NCBI RefSeq assembly: GCF_047675955.1
Contig: NC_132926.1
Coordinates: forward strand, 15,381,326-15,445,325
Length of the DNA: 64,000 bases
Direction of reading: 5' to 3'
DNA from: Chlorocebus sabaeus
Lineage: Eukaryota > Chordata > Mammalia > Primates > Cercopithecidae
The notes below the pieces were generated by a model, which had not been told where the DNA came from, ran no database searches, and worked only from the letters and a program-made list of their open reading frames with translations. Each line of letters starts with the position of its first letter. Within the stretch, counting starts at the first letter, position 1. Both the position numbers and the translations under genes were made by a program. This document shows, piece by piece, positions 47,521-60,261 of this stretch.

Positions 47521-49769
47521 TTAAATATAGTGTTAATTTTCCATTTTAGTAAGAAAGAGTTCACATACAATTTAATATATGATTAGTTTCATTTAGGCAA
47601 TATAACAAGTTTTATACATGATTTTTCAAGTTATTTCACTTCTTCAGGCCTAAATTTCCCCTTTAGAAGATGAAACAAAGCATTCTTCTAAGTAATTTAC
47701 AGCTCTGAAATGGCTATGTTTCTCCAGTGATATTTTTCTGAAAGAGACCATTTTTTCCTAGTTCTTTTTCATATGAACTACAGAGTCTGTCCAAAAATAT
47801 CCCTTGTCATTTTACTGTTACAAGAAGGGTAAAATATTATGGTGAATAATAGAATCAATTTGATGTAAGTACAAAAAGAATTTTATATGATCTGAATTAA
47901 ATCAACTCAAACAAGTAACTCTTTCCATAAGTGATTCACTGAATAAGTAAAGGCAGGAGCAGCAAAACAGCAAAATAAAATAAGCATTTGGAGACTCCAA
48001 AGAGATTTGTCTACATTAAAAAAAAGAGACGGAGCTAAAATGGTACTCAAATTCCAGCTCCCAACAAGCTTGCACCATGTGCTTTGCCATATAAAACAAT
48101 CATTCCCACTGATACAAGAGTATTTCTTTTGTTTCAGCGGGCTGTTTTCATGGATAACTTGGAAAGCAACATTTGCAATAAAATGTGACAGGAGGGATTT
48201 TATAACCTGCTTTGGAAAAGCCTAAAACTTGATTAAATCTAATGGTCAGGGACTGTAGAAAGTAAGCAACATTTAATCTGTTTTTATTATCACAGTTAAT
48301 TTTTTTTTTTAAACCCACTTTGGATAGGTCTTGGACACTGTTCTTTTCATGCAATGGAGTATAATGGCAGATGTTCCTGCATGTCATCAAACTTTCTCCA
48401 ACCCCATAAGTCATGTCAGTAAGGATCTGTAAAATAAAGAAATCAACATTCAAGATCCAAGATGACTGACTGTACACTTGAGAATAAGAAACATTAAATA
48501 TGTATGCCTTAAGAATGATTTTTCTATAAGAAAGAATGACTTTTCCATAAGAAAGAATGACTTTTCCATATGATCTGACAAAATAAGAGTAACCCATGAT
48601 AGTTTTAGTAGTCAGAGGTAATTTTATTTCCATTAGCAAACCTCAGTAGCTTTAACCAAGGCTTTCATGTAAAGACAATGAGACCAAACTCTTTTCCATT
48701 GCCAATGTACACCTTTAACATTAATCAAGGCCTCTCATCAAGTCAGGAGTGTTTTAAGTTAAAAAAGTGTAATTTCTGAATTTCAAAAACATGTTGATGT
48801 AGCTTTAACACTAGCCTATATTCCTAACTCGAAACTTCCACACCAAGACAAATCAATCAATCAATTAACAAACCAATCAGCCAATGCACTGGCTAAATGA
48901 CTAAACTGTCAAAATAAAAATCCTAGAAACAACAACAACAACAAAAAAAACACAAACAAAAGTTTTTAAAAATCATGCAAAATACAACAACTCACTTTTC
49001 CTCAAGAAGATCCACTAGCCAGAGGGTTTTTACATAAGTAAATTACAAAACGTTTTAAATTACCTGTTCAAATTTTGGAAGGAACAATTTTCTAAGAATG
49101 GAGCTAGGAGTTCCAATAAGCTCATCTGATACATGTAAATCACAAATTTAACCATTCATTCATTATAAAACAAGCTCTGTACAAGGTAGTAGGATATCAC
49201 TATGTGTAAAAATATGGTTTTAGATTTTCCAATCTATTTTCTCCATTTTATTAAGTGGTTCCTAATCAACCAATCAGACCAGAATAAATACATGATACAC
49301 TCAAAAAGCAAGTCTATATTATGACCCAAACATCTGTTATTTTCTGCACACAGAATTCTTTACCCATTACATTCTTGGCAGGCTTTTTAAAGCAACAAAC
49401 ACACAAGTAAGTTTGGTAGTTAGAGGTCAGTTTTGCATTATAAAGGCCTGGATGTAGATTTATTTCAAATATGTTCTTAATTATAAACTCTTAAATGTGA
49501 TTCATAACATAAAACCTTCCCATGAACAGCCCAATTCCATAAAGCAAATGGAAGTAAAATCCCTGATTAATTAATTGCAATTGAGGAAAACTTCTAACAA
49601 TCCAAATAGGTTGATATTTGATAGAATGTTTTTTTTTTCTTAATCTTCCTAATTTCTGCTTTATTTTCTCCCAATTTTTCTCTAGATAGGGATCCCTGTT
49701 CCCATTTTCTGAACTCTCTTTAGCTGCATAAGCCAATGTAGATCTGTCTTCCACTGACTGTGACATTGC
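47521..49769. other. unassigned non-coding sequence
   Basis: No family recognised. It contains the 21-bp triplicate at 48510-48572, short AATC units near 48853 and a CAA run near 48930. The minus-strand frame at 48148-48639 (163 codons) reads through the triplicate, giving repeated SYGKVIL-type peptides, and is not supported as a gene. Confidence 0.45.
48510..48572 (+). repeat. three tandem copies of a 21-bp unit
   Basis: Units at 48510-48530, 48531-48551 and 48552-48572. The second and third share 'aaagaatgacttttccata' exactly and the first differs at a few positions. Confidence 0.93.
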
Positions 49770-50800
49770 TGAAATTTAACAGTGGCTTTTTCATTGCCAA
49801 ATCTGATGGCGTTTCCAATCCAAGTCTTATAGACGCCTTTACAGCATCTACACAATCACAGTATCCTGCTCCTTTGAAGTCTTTTCTGCCTTGGTTTTAC
49901 AACATTCCTCTTATAGGGGTCTTCTCTGTTGGCACTTTTGAATCTTTCCCCACACTTCCTTTTCCTCATTCTATGCTGGCAATGCTGGTATTTCCCAGTG
50001 TTCTGTCTCCAGCTCTATTCCTTCCTCTCTTCTCTCAAGTTCCCTGGGCAATTTTGCTTACGCATCACTTTCGGGGTCTTGTTCCACATCACTCCCTTAC
50101 GCTTCAGGCTCATATATCTAACTATATAAAACATTCCCACTAAAGACCTCTCAAAATCAAAATTGGACTTGGAATCTTTTCCTTGAAAATTTGTTTTGTT
50201 CTGATGAATTCTGCTCACCATCCACCATAACCCCGAAGGCAATCTGGGCTCTTCCTCCTTTCCTTCCCTCTTCTGATTAAGGCATGCTGACCCCTTTTCC
50301 TAAGTATGTTCTAGATCCCTTGCCTTCTCTCCATTCTTACTTTTATCACTTGAATCAATGTGCTCAGCATCTTTCAACAAAATCACCAGAATGATCTTTT
50401 ACCATGGACTCCCTGACTCCAAGCCTCAATCCTTCTAATCTATCCTTGATCTGCCACCAGACAATCTGCCTTCTGTGCACCCCCACTACTTTTCGGTGTG
50501 GTTCCGGTGTTTGTCCCCTAAAAGACATTTTCTCAGTAAAGGGCATGACCATTTACTTAGTGCTCAGACCATAACCCTGGAGGTCATACTTTTTTCCTCT
50601 TTTTCTTCACTTCTTGTATCCAATACATTAGCAAAGGCTGTCACCTGGGTCTCAAAACTATATCCCATATCCATCTTCATCTCACTACTTCTACCACTTT
50701 GACCTGAGTTCATCATCTGTTATTCAGAAAACTGTGAGTCCACAAATTGTTCTCCTCTTCTACTTTTGACATCGTACTTTCCATCTCCACAGAATAAACA
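49770..50800 (+). repeat. L2 LINE, long ORF2 remnant (5' part)
   Basis: Over about 1 kb the order follows the L2 ORF2 3' region: 'agttccctgggcaattttgc', 'ctggaggtcatacttttttc', 'gcaaaggctgtcacctgggt' and 'atccatcttcatctcactac'. Its frames (49760-50143 and others) are broken. It continues at 51500. Confidence 0.72.
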
Positions 50801-51495
50801 GGTTTTCTTAAACATAAAAATTATTATGGAAAACTCCAATATATACAAAAGTATAATAATAAAATATATTATGATAAATATAATGTAACATAATAGCATA
50901 CAATAGCAGCATGAATTCTTACAGCTCATTAATTAACTTCAACATGGCCAATCCTTTTTTCTTTACAACCTCACCTCCTCCATCCTAATATTATTTTGAA
51001 GCAAATATAGACATATTTCATCTGCAAATCTAGCATATGTATTTCTAAAACGTAAAGCCTTCACTTTTGTAAACAGGCATATAACACTGCGCCCAAAGAA
51101 TTGAATTTCTTAACCACATCCCATGTGTGTTCACATTTCTCTAACTGTTCATGTATTTATTTATTTAATAACTTGAATCGAGACCCAAACAAGTCCCATA
51201 CTTTGTGTTGATGAATATCTCTTAAGGTTCTTATAATCTATACATTTCTCCTCCAGCTTCTAGAAATGTTTTTTCTTGAAATTTTGTAGAAGAAACTAGA
51301 TATTTGTTCTGTAGAGTTTAAGGGCAAAGTCAGAATTGTGCTGGTTGTATTACTATAGTGTCCTTTAAACATAATCCTCCTTCCCTGTATTTTTTTTTAT
51401 ATAAATTGATTATTGGAGTTGGAAGTTTGATGGTAGTTGTGTTAAAGTCAGGCTCATCCAGTTATAATTTAGGTACGGTAACATCTGAGGGAAGA
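50801..51495 (+). repeat. old repeat inserted in L2, probably L1M-related
   Basis: 'ttcaacatggccaatccttt', 'tattattttgaagcaaatat', 'gagacccaaacaagtcccat' and 'ttctgtagagtttaagggca' match a common old mammalian repeat (consensus pieces 'tgaagcaaatcccagacat', 'ctgtagagtttcccac'). I think it is an old L1 3' UTR but am unsure of the family. It separates two collinear parts of the L2. Confidence 0.5.
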
Positions 51496-52125
51496 TGATC
51501 ATGTTTTGTAAACATTACCACAGTCATGGCATTCCTATGCTTAAAATCCTCCAATAAATTCTTACTGCATGGAGAATAAAATGGAAAATCTCCTTTCCAT
51601 GGCCTACAAGATCCTTCATGATCCCATCACTGACCACCTCCCTAATTTTATCATGGACTGTCTTCCTCTCTGACCACCAGATAACCACATTTTGTCTTTT
51701 CTCCTTTGCATCAACATTCCACTTGTATTCCCACATCAGGCTTTTGTATGTATTGTTCCTTTTGCCTGAAAAGATGCAACAAGTGCCTCATTCTTTTTTG
51801 TTACCAAAGTCTCAGCTCAAATGTCACACATTTTAAGAAGTCTTCTCTGCATGCCTTATCTAAATTAACCAGTGCATGCATGCACATAGATGTTCATTTA
51901 CGTACATATATATCACTCTCTCTAGTTTAAAAGTCCTTATTATTTTCTGAAATTATATTTATCTTTTGCTTACTTATGTTTATGTTTAGCACATCTCACT
52001 GGCCTATAAACCCTATGCTTATTTACTACCCCAGTGCTGAAATTAGTACCCCCGGCACTTAGCATAAGTCAGTAAATGTTCCCTGAGTTGATCAATGACT
52101 CAATGGATGAATTGATGCCTGCAGT
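51496..52125 (+). repeat. L2 LINE 3' end
   Basis: 'gcttaaaatcctccaataaa', 'catggcctacaagatccttc', 'tctcagctcaaatgtcacac' and the terminus 'gtcagtaaatgttccctgag' follow the L2 3' end. Confidence 0.8.
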
Positions 52126-52379
52126 TTCCAGCACTGTCCTCCCTGATGCTGTTTCTCAGACACAGTGAATGGATGTACCTGCTTTTCCCTAAATCCATCT
52201 TGCTCTCTCTGGTCTCTGTACTTTTGTGTATGATACCTGATCTAACTTTCTTCTTTCTGCCATGTTCATTCAGGCTAATTCTTTACGTTTTAGTTAAGCA
52301 TAAGAAGCTACCCATTTATGCCACATCCAGAGTATACTGTATTTATAAAATATGCTGTATGCACTTCAGAGACAGCCCT

Positions 52380-52600
52380 ATAGCATAATGGCTAAGAGGA
52401 ACGTTCTGGAGTCATGTGGCCTGGATTCTGTATCTTTGTTCCATCACTTAAGTATTCAGATAAAGAAATTTTATTCCATAAAATCTCTTGACTTCAGTTT
52501 TCTACTCTTAAAAAGAATGAGGTTAACATAATAATCTCATAGAACTCTTTTGAGGATTATAGGTGTAAAGTGCTTAGAATATTGAATCGATAAATATCAG
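52380..52600 (-). repeat. MIR SINE, nearly full length
   Basis: Complement of MIR in order: 'tagcataatggctaagagga', 'ctggagtcatgtggcctgga', 'tgacttcagttttctactct', 'atagaactcttttgaggatt' and 'taaagtgcttagaatattga'. Confidence 0.85.
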
Positions 52601-52926
52601 TTCTTCTTGGTAACTATTCTGTAATTGATGTAACACCTCATATTGAAGTGTTTGTTTTGTGACTGCTTCTTAATACCGGTAGGTCTTTGCTGGCATGGTG
52701 GGCAGATGTTTTGTTCTCTCATTTTTCTAATCCCAGCCCTGGGCATGGTTTCTGATATATCATAGAATTTCATACATGTTTCTTGAGTGTCTATTAGTGA
52801 ATCTGGTTTCCCTTGACCAGAAATACACCATAGGGAAGGAGGAATCAATAGTGTGTGAACTCAGAAAAATGAGCACAGGCTTTGTCTCATAGCCCTTTAA
52901 CCTCTGCAAACCACACATTAGGTAAA

Positions 52927-53118
52927 GGCCAGCAAACCTTTTCTGTAAAGGGCCAAATAGTAGACACTAAAACATTTAATAAACTGAAAGGCTCGAGAGC
53001 CACACTAACTAACACTGCTGTTGTAGTGGAATATCCATGGAAAATATGCAATTGAACAGTATGGTCATATTCCAATAAACTTTATTTATGGATGCAGGCA
53101 TTTTAATTTCATATAACT
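52927..53118 (+). repeat. hAT-type MER element, second copy
   Basis: 'ccagcaaaccttttctgtaa', 'agggccaaatagtagacact', 'tgctgttgtagtggaatatc' and 'ccaataaactttatttatgg' match the family at 32035-32205, in opposite orientation. The following Alu abuts its end. Confidence 0.8.
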
Positions 53119-53119
53119 G

Positions 53120-53459
53120 GTTTTTTGGTTTAGTTTTGTTTGTTTGGTTGGGTTTTTGTTTGTTTGTTTGTTTGTTTTGTTTTTGAGACAGAGTCTCGCT
53201 CAGTTGTCCAGGCTGGAGTGCAGTGGCTGCCTCACTGCAAGCTCTGCCTCCCAGGTTCACACCATTCTCCTGCCTCAGCCTCCCGAGTAGCTGGGACTAC
53301 AGGCGCCCCCCACCACGCCTGGCTAATTTTTTTGTATTTTTAGTAGAGACGGGGTTTCACCATGTTAGCCAGGATGGTCTCGATCTCCTGACCTCCTGAT
53401 CTATCTGCTTCGGCCTCCCAAAGTGCTGGGATTACAGGTGTGAGTCACCACGCCCAACC
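53120..53459 (-). mobile_element. AluY with (GTTT)n tail
   Basis: GTTT-rich tail at 53120-53183, body 53184-53459. AluY features are 'catgttagccaggatggtct' and 'cgatctcctgacctcctgat'. About 10 bp are missing after 'gtgcagtggctg'. A target duplication was not found. Confidence 0.92.
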
Positions 53460-53681
53460 AAAAATTATTCCTTTGATAATCTTTATAAGGTCACTAGCAA
53501 ATTGTTTAGTTAATTTGAATCATAAAAATAAAAATATTATTTAAAATATCCTTATATTAAGTATTTGATGGGCAACCGATTCAAGGACTTTATTAATCCT
53601 AATTCCCTGAATATGTATTTTTTCAATATTGTCTGTCCATCTTATTTGTGACAACTTCCTCATTTATAAGATAATAGAAAC

Positions 53682-53712
<31 letters not shown>

Positions 53713-53943
53713 ACTGAGTCTTGCCCTGTCACCCAGACTGGAGTGCAATGGTGCGTCTCGGCTCACTGCAACCTCCGCCTGCCAGGCTCAAGCAATTCTC
53801 CTGCCTCAGCGTCCTAAGTAGCTGAGGATTACAGGCACCTGCCACCATGCCTGGCTAATTTTTATATTTTTAATAGAGACGGGGTTTCACCATGTTGGCC
53901 AGGCTGGTCTTGAACTCCTGACCTCAGGTGATCCGCCCGCCTC
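53682..53943 (-). mobile_element. 5'-truncated AluS-like
   Basis: T-run at 53682-53704, body to 'ggtgatccgcccgcct' at about 53943, where it stops short of the usual 'ggcctcccaaagtgctggga'. About 45 bp of the Alu 5' end are missing. No clear target duplication. Confidence 0.9.
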
Positions 53944-53972
53944 TAACTCATTCAACCAATTATGGTTTAAAA

Positions 53973-54339
53973 ATAATCACATGAGGCCAGGTGCGGTGGC
54001 TCACGCCTGTAATCCTAGCACTTAGGGAGGTGGAGGCAGGCGGATCATGAGGTCAGGAAATCCAGACCACCCTGGCTAACACAGTGAAATCCTGTCTCTA
54101 CTAAAAATACAAGAAAAATTAGCTGGGTGTGGTGGTGGGGACCTATAGTCCCAGCCACTCAGGAGAATGGCGTGAACCTGGGAGGCAGAACCTGGGAGGC
54201 AGAGCTTGCAGTGAGCCGAGATTGTGCCACTGCATTCCAGCCTGGGCGACAGAGTGAGACTCTGTCTCAAAAAAAAAAAAAAAAAAAAAAAGAAGAAGAA
54301 AAAAGAAATAAAGAAAAAAATTTAAAATATAATCACATG
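53973..54339 (+). mobile_element. AluY with perfect 11-bp target duplication
   Basis: Duplication 'ataatcacatg' at 53973-53983 and 54329-54339. The body starts at about 53985 ('ggccaggtgcggtggctcac'). A 15-bp tandem duplication ('aacctgggaggcaga' twice) is present near 54175-54204. The tail is poly-A followed by GAA/GAAA. Confidence 0.95.
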
Positions 54340-54387
54340 GTACATTTTTTTCTGTGTTCCTAAAGGAAAAGACATACATGTTTTTTT

Positions 54388-54440
54388 ACTCAACAGATAT
54401 TTATCAAGCACATACTACATATGTGCAAGGCCATGTGAAA
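54388..54440 (+). repeat. possible MIR/L2-type fragment
   Basis: 'actcaacagatatttatcaa' and 'gcacatactacatatgtgca' resemble 'caacaaatatttattgagcacctactatgtgc'. Short. Confidence 0.4.
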
Positions 54441-55886
54441 TATAGCAACCTCTCTGACACTTGTGCAAGAATCATCCATCTTTGTGCATTCTCAAATAAG
54501 TGTCTGAAACAGATAAATGAAAAAGGTCATTATTATTTTGATAAACCTTAGAAGAAATGCAACCACCTTCACTCAAGAATCAATATGACCCACAGTTTTC
54601 AAGACCCAAAGTTCTCCAGGGAGTGCTACAAATCGACAGGATAGTCTCTTAGTGCTTGATCTGACATGAGATACAGTGAAAGACACGTAGACCTCGAGGT
54701 GAAGAGCCTCATCTCAGACAGTTCCATATTGGCCAGACAAGCAGGGTGGCTCAAGATGGCAAGCTCCCTCTTCCACACGTCAATTGTGAATTACACTCTC
54801 TAAATTGGATCCACAGCTGTGATTTTCAGTTCCTAGAGTACCCTCCAAATAACCAGTTGTAGGAAAGAATAACATAAAAGTCTGCCTTTCCCCCAAACAT
54901 ACACCTTTTGGCAATCTGCCATTCCAGCTCACAAAGAACATGCGTATCTAAAAAGGGACACTTCTGGGACTCCATCAGAAAGATGGCATATCAAGAGTTT
55001 GGCATAGGGGCTGCTGTCAGGCACTCAAACGCATAACTTATTCCAGTTTCAGAGACCTACAGAGTAGATCTATGAAATAAACTTGGCTCACAGGGAGCCT
55101 GAAATACTCAGCCCCAAACAAATGAGAATCAGGGATACTGTGCCAAACTTTCCTCTTGTTTATTTTCAAAGGAAATGAGAAATCTTAAAAAAGAGAAAAA
55201 TAGAGGAAGCTAAGATGATCGCCCACAATATTAGCCCCTTTCTGGGAATTTGAAGGAAATCAGAATCTGGCAATCGGCATGCGTGACAAAAAACTGAATC
55301 TTTCACAAAGCAGATATTCTGCTTTTACCTAATCAACTGCATGTAGCTACAGAGGAGATCTGGAAGTGAGTGATAAATGTAGACGAAAGTTGATATATCA
55401 GGGTGCAGAGGTAACCTGGCTGAATGTAACACAGCTGTGTAGGTATGATATGTGTATATGTGTCATATATATGCACATAGGTACACACAGACATAATGAG
55501 GAGAGAGGTAGAGGAAGAAAAAAGAAAGAATAGTGAAAAAAGATCATCTTTCACATACAAATATAAATAAACATACACAAATATAGGGAGAACAGGGAAC
55601 AAACCTATCATCTCTCACACAAAAAATAATAATTCATGTCCTTTCAATTCTTCAAAAGCATGCTTCCTTTGAGCCGGATTATCAGATAATTCCTACATTA
55701 CTATTTCCCACAGATATCCTCCTGAAATTGTGTCGGTTATTTAATCTGCAGGTTAAATTAGACGCCTTTATCACCTGGCATAACTTTAAAACCCTGAAAC
55801 TGTCTTTACAACACTTCTAGTTTCATGGAAAGTTCACCAGGTTGACATTTACTTACATGACTGAATTCTAAATAGAGATTAATAAA
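54441..55886. other. unassigned non-coding sequence
   Basis: No family recognised. Confidence 0.5.
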
Positions 55887-56465
55887 ATGATTAATTTACT
55901 CTTCTTTTCTCCTCTCCCTCTCTCTCCTGTTTTCCCCATGAGTCATGGTTGGCCATCTACAAGAACAAAATATCTAACTGAGGAAAACTGTCTTCCAACC
56001 ACAGCATCTGTCTCCCTGGCAAGCTCTGCTGACAGTTGGGTCCTGGCTCTAGAATTGTTCAAGAAGCTCTTTCGGGCTGAGTTATTAGTGGGCTCTCGGC
56101 CTCCTAGGTGCAGCTTCCTACAGATTCTTCCCTATTTGAAAGATGGATTTGTATATATTTATCCTTCTGAGAATCTGCTACTATGCAAATATCTCCAGTG
56201 GAGACCCTCGCAGGAGGGCACACAGGACACTGGAGCTTTAGCGTTCCTTTTCTTGCAAAATATCCATAAAATAGCTCTGCAGTTCCCAAGGGTCCGCTTC
56301 TGGGTATTATGTAAGCAGCTTCTCCTTCAGAAAGGGAAAAGGATGCTTCAAGACACAGAACTAAAAATGCCCACAGCTCTCTATGGGAATTTCAAAATAG
56401 CAAGTTGCTTAAATACGAAGGAAAGCACCTGGTTCCTCTCCAAGCCTAAAGATAGCCTACAATAG
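55887..56465 (+). other. longest open frame in the window (192 codons), no recognised domain
   Basis: ATG to stop with an in-frame stop (TAA at 55869-55871) just upstream, so the frame begins here. The start has A at -3 and A at +4, an average context. The first 15 or so residues are hydrophobic and proline-rich (MINLLFFSPLPLSPVFPM) and could resemble a signal segment. The rest has no motif, repeat or fold I recognise. It lies outside recognised repeats. No promoter, splice sites or poly(A) signal in the right place can be shown. Most likely chance or part of a non-coding RNA, or a degraded unknown. Confidence 0.2.
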
Positions 56466-59400
56466 TTTAAGAAATGTAAGCAGGAGTGGGGGAGGGGAGA
56501 GGGGCAAGGCCAGGCATGGCAAGGGGGAGATTGTGGACCACACAGAATAATCTGGCAATGCGCAACTGAGCACGTTTTGTCATTTTTGAAATTCTATAAA
56601 AAGTACTTAGCTGAGGAAGCTTTATGTTTTGTTTTTGGAAAAGTGGTTAAGGTGGAGGCATATTTGTGTAGGAAGGATATTCCAGCAGCAGCACATCTGG
56701 CTCATTTTAATTCAGAGCCTGAAATACTTCTGTCAGGCTCTCCCTTTCTGTCTTCAAAATTTCTTCCCAAATCCACTTTTTTCAAACACTAACTCCACCC
56801 TTAGACCCTCTGGGAGCTCCTGATTCTTCAAAGAATTTGAAGAGATCTCTTGTTATTATTAGATTCCAGTTTAGATTGAGAAGAAAGCAGAAAGTGGTCA
56901 AGGTAGGCCCGTCTTTATGTGGCCTGAAATACTTTTGAAATTTGCCTCATTCAAAAGCTGGAATGACATGGAGCACCTTCAAACTATGAAATACAATGTC
57001 TACAGGACCATTTATTGTAACCCTCTCATTGAAAGTAAAAATAATTTAAACTCCCCAAAAGACCTAAAGGCATTTAAGAAAATCCAAGTAGCTCCATACA
57101 TTTAATATTTTCTAAGAATAAATACAGAGAAAAAGATTAAGCCTTCAAAGATCTCACTTACGTAAGTCTGACAACAACAAAAAATACACAGTGGAAAGGA
57201 TTAATCTCAAACAAACCTCGGAAAAGAGGCTTTTGCGGAAAACTATTCCTCTGGCTAGATCTCCTTTGTTTACAATAAGAAGTAGAATTTGGACCCATTA
57301 TATATTCCTTCTTATGGTCTCTCTTGTGAATTGAGGTTGTTAAAGTAACATTGTAATTATCTTTTGTCTATAGCATGATTTATTTATATATGAAATCCCC
57401 TTTTACATTTTAAAAGTTGTAACAATTGAATGCCCTCCTTAATAGTAAAAAAAAAAAAAAAAAAAAAAATTGGAATATGAAACATATTTATTTCACCATT
57501 TCTCTTCCAGAAATCTCTGAATGTTACTCCAAGAAAGACACAGCTACACATTTTGTTTTAAACATTTAAATTTTTTTTTCAGTTTTAAAGGTCATATTGA
57601 GAACCAAACCAACTATGAATATGAATAAGTTGGAGGCCATGCCTAAAGCTGGTGTCTTTTCAAGTAAAAGACAAGACTTACTAATAGTTCCATTTGTTTT
57701 CCATTAAAAATCTACTCATTGTATTCACAGCAATCCACATGCCAGTATGTGAGCCTGCTTGGACAAAGCGTTTGCTTTGTGTGTATCAGATGCAAAATTT
57801 ACTTAAATTCCAGATAATTGCAAGTGCATCTGCTAGGCTTTGTCACTGGGCTATATGAACATTTTCACAGTGTATACAAAGAGCAATTATCCAACAACTA
57901 AAGAAAAAGAAACAGTCATTTCTGCAAATTATAGCCAGCTCCTTTATCAAGGAATAAGTTTGTGCTAAAAGAATACAACCCCCAAACATTTTAAAAAATA
58001 ATACATATTCTCTCACATCACATACATTAACTACACAGAACACAAAAGGGAGCTTTTCAACTGCTAAATTACTAGGTCTGTAACAAGGATAACTGCAATT
58101 TTAAATAAAATTGTCTCACAAAACATTAAAGTTTCCCCCTGGAGAAAAAAAAAAAAATACACACACAAATACCTGATTTAAATCAATTTGATGTACTGGT
58201 ATATGTTCTTATTCTCTATTCATGACAAAATGTTTCAACAACAGTCATGTACACTATTTGTCATTAGTTTTTCATCCCCTACATTGAGATATAAGCTCAC
58301 AGAATCAAGAACATGAAGAAAAGTCAAAACAGGAAGATTTGAAAAAAAAAAAAAAATCAAAACACCAAACCAAATAACTTGAACTAAAAGACTTAATTGA
58401 AACATTTTTGTTCTATGCATTCAAAATTCAATTCCAAGCAGGCCTCAGGCATTTCAGTTGGACTATTCTATCAATATTTATCTTTCATTCTCTCTTTCAC
58501 TCTTTCCTTTTTTTCTCTCTTTTGCTTTCTTTCTTTTTTAACTTCATGCACAATCCCAATTCAACTGTCACACTCAACATGACCAGCCTTCTTTCAAAGC
58601 CCAATCCAATTTTCAGACTTTTACCCCTCATACCAACTAAACGACATCAACAACTTTTCTCTTCAACAGCCTAACAGGGTAAATCTGTTCTTTTTAACAG
58701 ATTCTCAAAGCTATCCAAAAATGATCACAGTGCTGTTGTTAGAACAAAAAGTAAACTATTTAACAGAAGAGTAAAAAATTTTTGTGACAGTTCACCTATT
58801 TGAAATCTATAAGTTTAGTGGACATTTATTTCCTGTTTCACCTTCATTTAAATATCTTCATTATCATTTTGTAAAATGTATTATGTTTCCGGCCAAAGCT
58901 ATTAGTCAGTAAAAAACCATCTCCGAATTCCCCAAACTGGAGAACCATCATTATCATTAATATTTCATGGAACTGCATTAAATGAGACAATATTCAATAT
59001 TTAACTATCTAATCCTACAGTAATTTATATTAGAAAATACCAACCATGTGAGAATTCAGCCAGCCGGATTATTTTATTGGATGAACCTTTGTCATTATTA
59101 ATAATACTTCAGTATCTCATATTTTTTCAGCACAGAATGTAACATCCAAGGACTGAAAGTGATTTTGTTTCTAATTAATTCTCAAAATCCGTGGGAGACA
59201 GTGATGGAAGGATAAATAAATTAATTTCGAATTGAAGAATTAAAGGCTGAGCCTTCAAATGCAAAAATTTTACTAGAGATGTGGATTACTTAGGTGGGTC
59301 CTGCACTTCAGTAGGTTTACTAATAATTTAGTGAGGAAGACCTGTTTGAACCAGAGAGTCTAAACTACAGAAAAATCAAATGCAGTTTTTTTTCAAGTCC

Positions 59401-59841
59401 CACATTACTACTTTATTACTAATTTATAAGCAGAAATGAAACATTCTTCTGATACATTATCCAGAATTCCTATGATTAATGTGCTTTCTTTGTATATTTA
59501 TACACAGGCAAACATCAGCCCATTTCAGGTGAATTATCTTTAACTTCAAAATGAGCAGAGTTCAAGTAGATAACATTTTAACATGACTCTTGATGATAAA
59601 AAAAAAAAAAAGGAATTCTACATGACCAACATATTTGAGATCTGTGTGTGCTAAAATGAAAAGCATTCGACTTAATACCTTTATCATCTAGAATGCCTTT
59701 CAATTCATTTTCACCAACAGAGAAGTTCTCATTGCTCTTAAGCTTTTAAGTTCATACTCTGACACACTTACTATCCATTCCCTAAGATCCTTATGGGTTT
59801 TTCTCCATGTAAGGAATAATGGTAAATATTTTTGGGGGGTG
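56466..59841. other. unassigned AT-rich non-coding sequence
   Basis: Only low-complexity runs recognised: poly-A at 57449-57469, A-runs near 58144 and 58340, and a CTTT-like run near 58485-58540. No family or exon identified. Confidence 0.5.
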
Positions 59842-60229
59842 GGTCAGGCGCAGTGGCTCACGTCTGTAATCCCAGCACTTTGGGAGGCTGAGGTGGAAGA
59901 ATCACATGAGGTCAGGAGTTCAAGACCAGCCTGGACAACATAGCAAAACCCCATCTCTACAAAAAATACAAAAATCGGCCTGGTGTGGACCAGGCACTGT
60001 GACTCGCGCCTGTAATTGCAGCACTTTGGGAGGCCAAAGCGGGCAGATCACGAGGTCAGGAGACTGAGAACATTGTGAATTCTCGTCTCTGGGCATAATG
60101 GTATGTGCCTGTAGTCCCAGCTACTTGGGAGGCTGAGGCAGGAGAATTGCTTGAACCTGGAAGGCGGAGGTTGCAGTGAGCCAAGATTGTGCCACTGCAC
60201 TCCAGCCTGGCGACAGAGAGAGACTCCGT

Positions 60230-60261
<32 letters not shown>

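Noticed and set aside
48510..48572. CRISPR-like array
   Set aside because: The units are directly tandem without unique spacers, only three copies exist, and the genome is eukaryotic.
48148..48639. 163-codon minus-strand frame
   Set aside because: Its length depends on the 21-bp triplicate and it has no domain, promoter or conservation evidence visible here.
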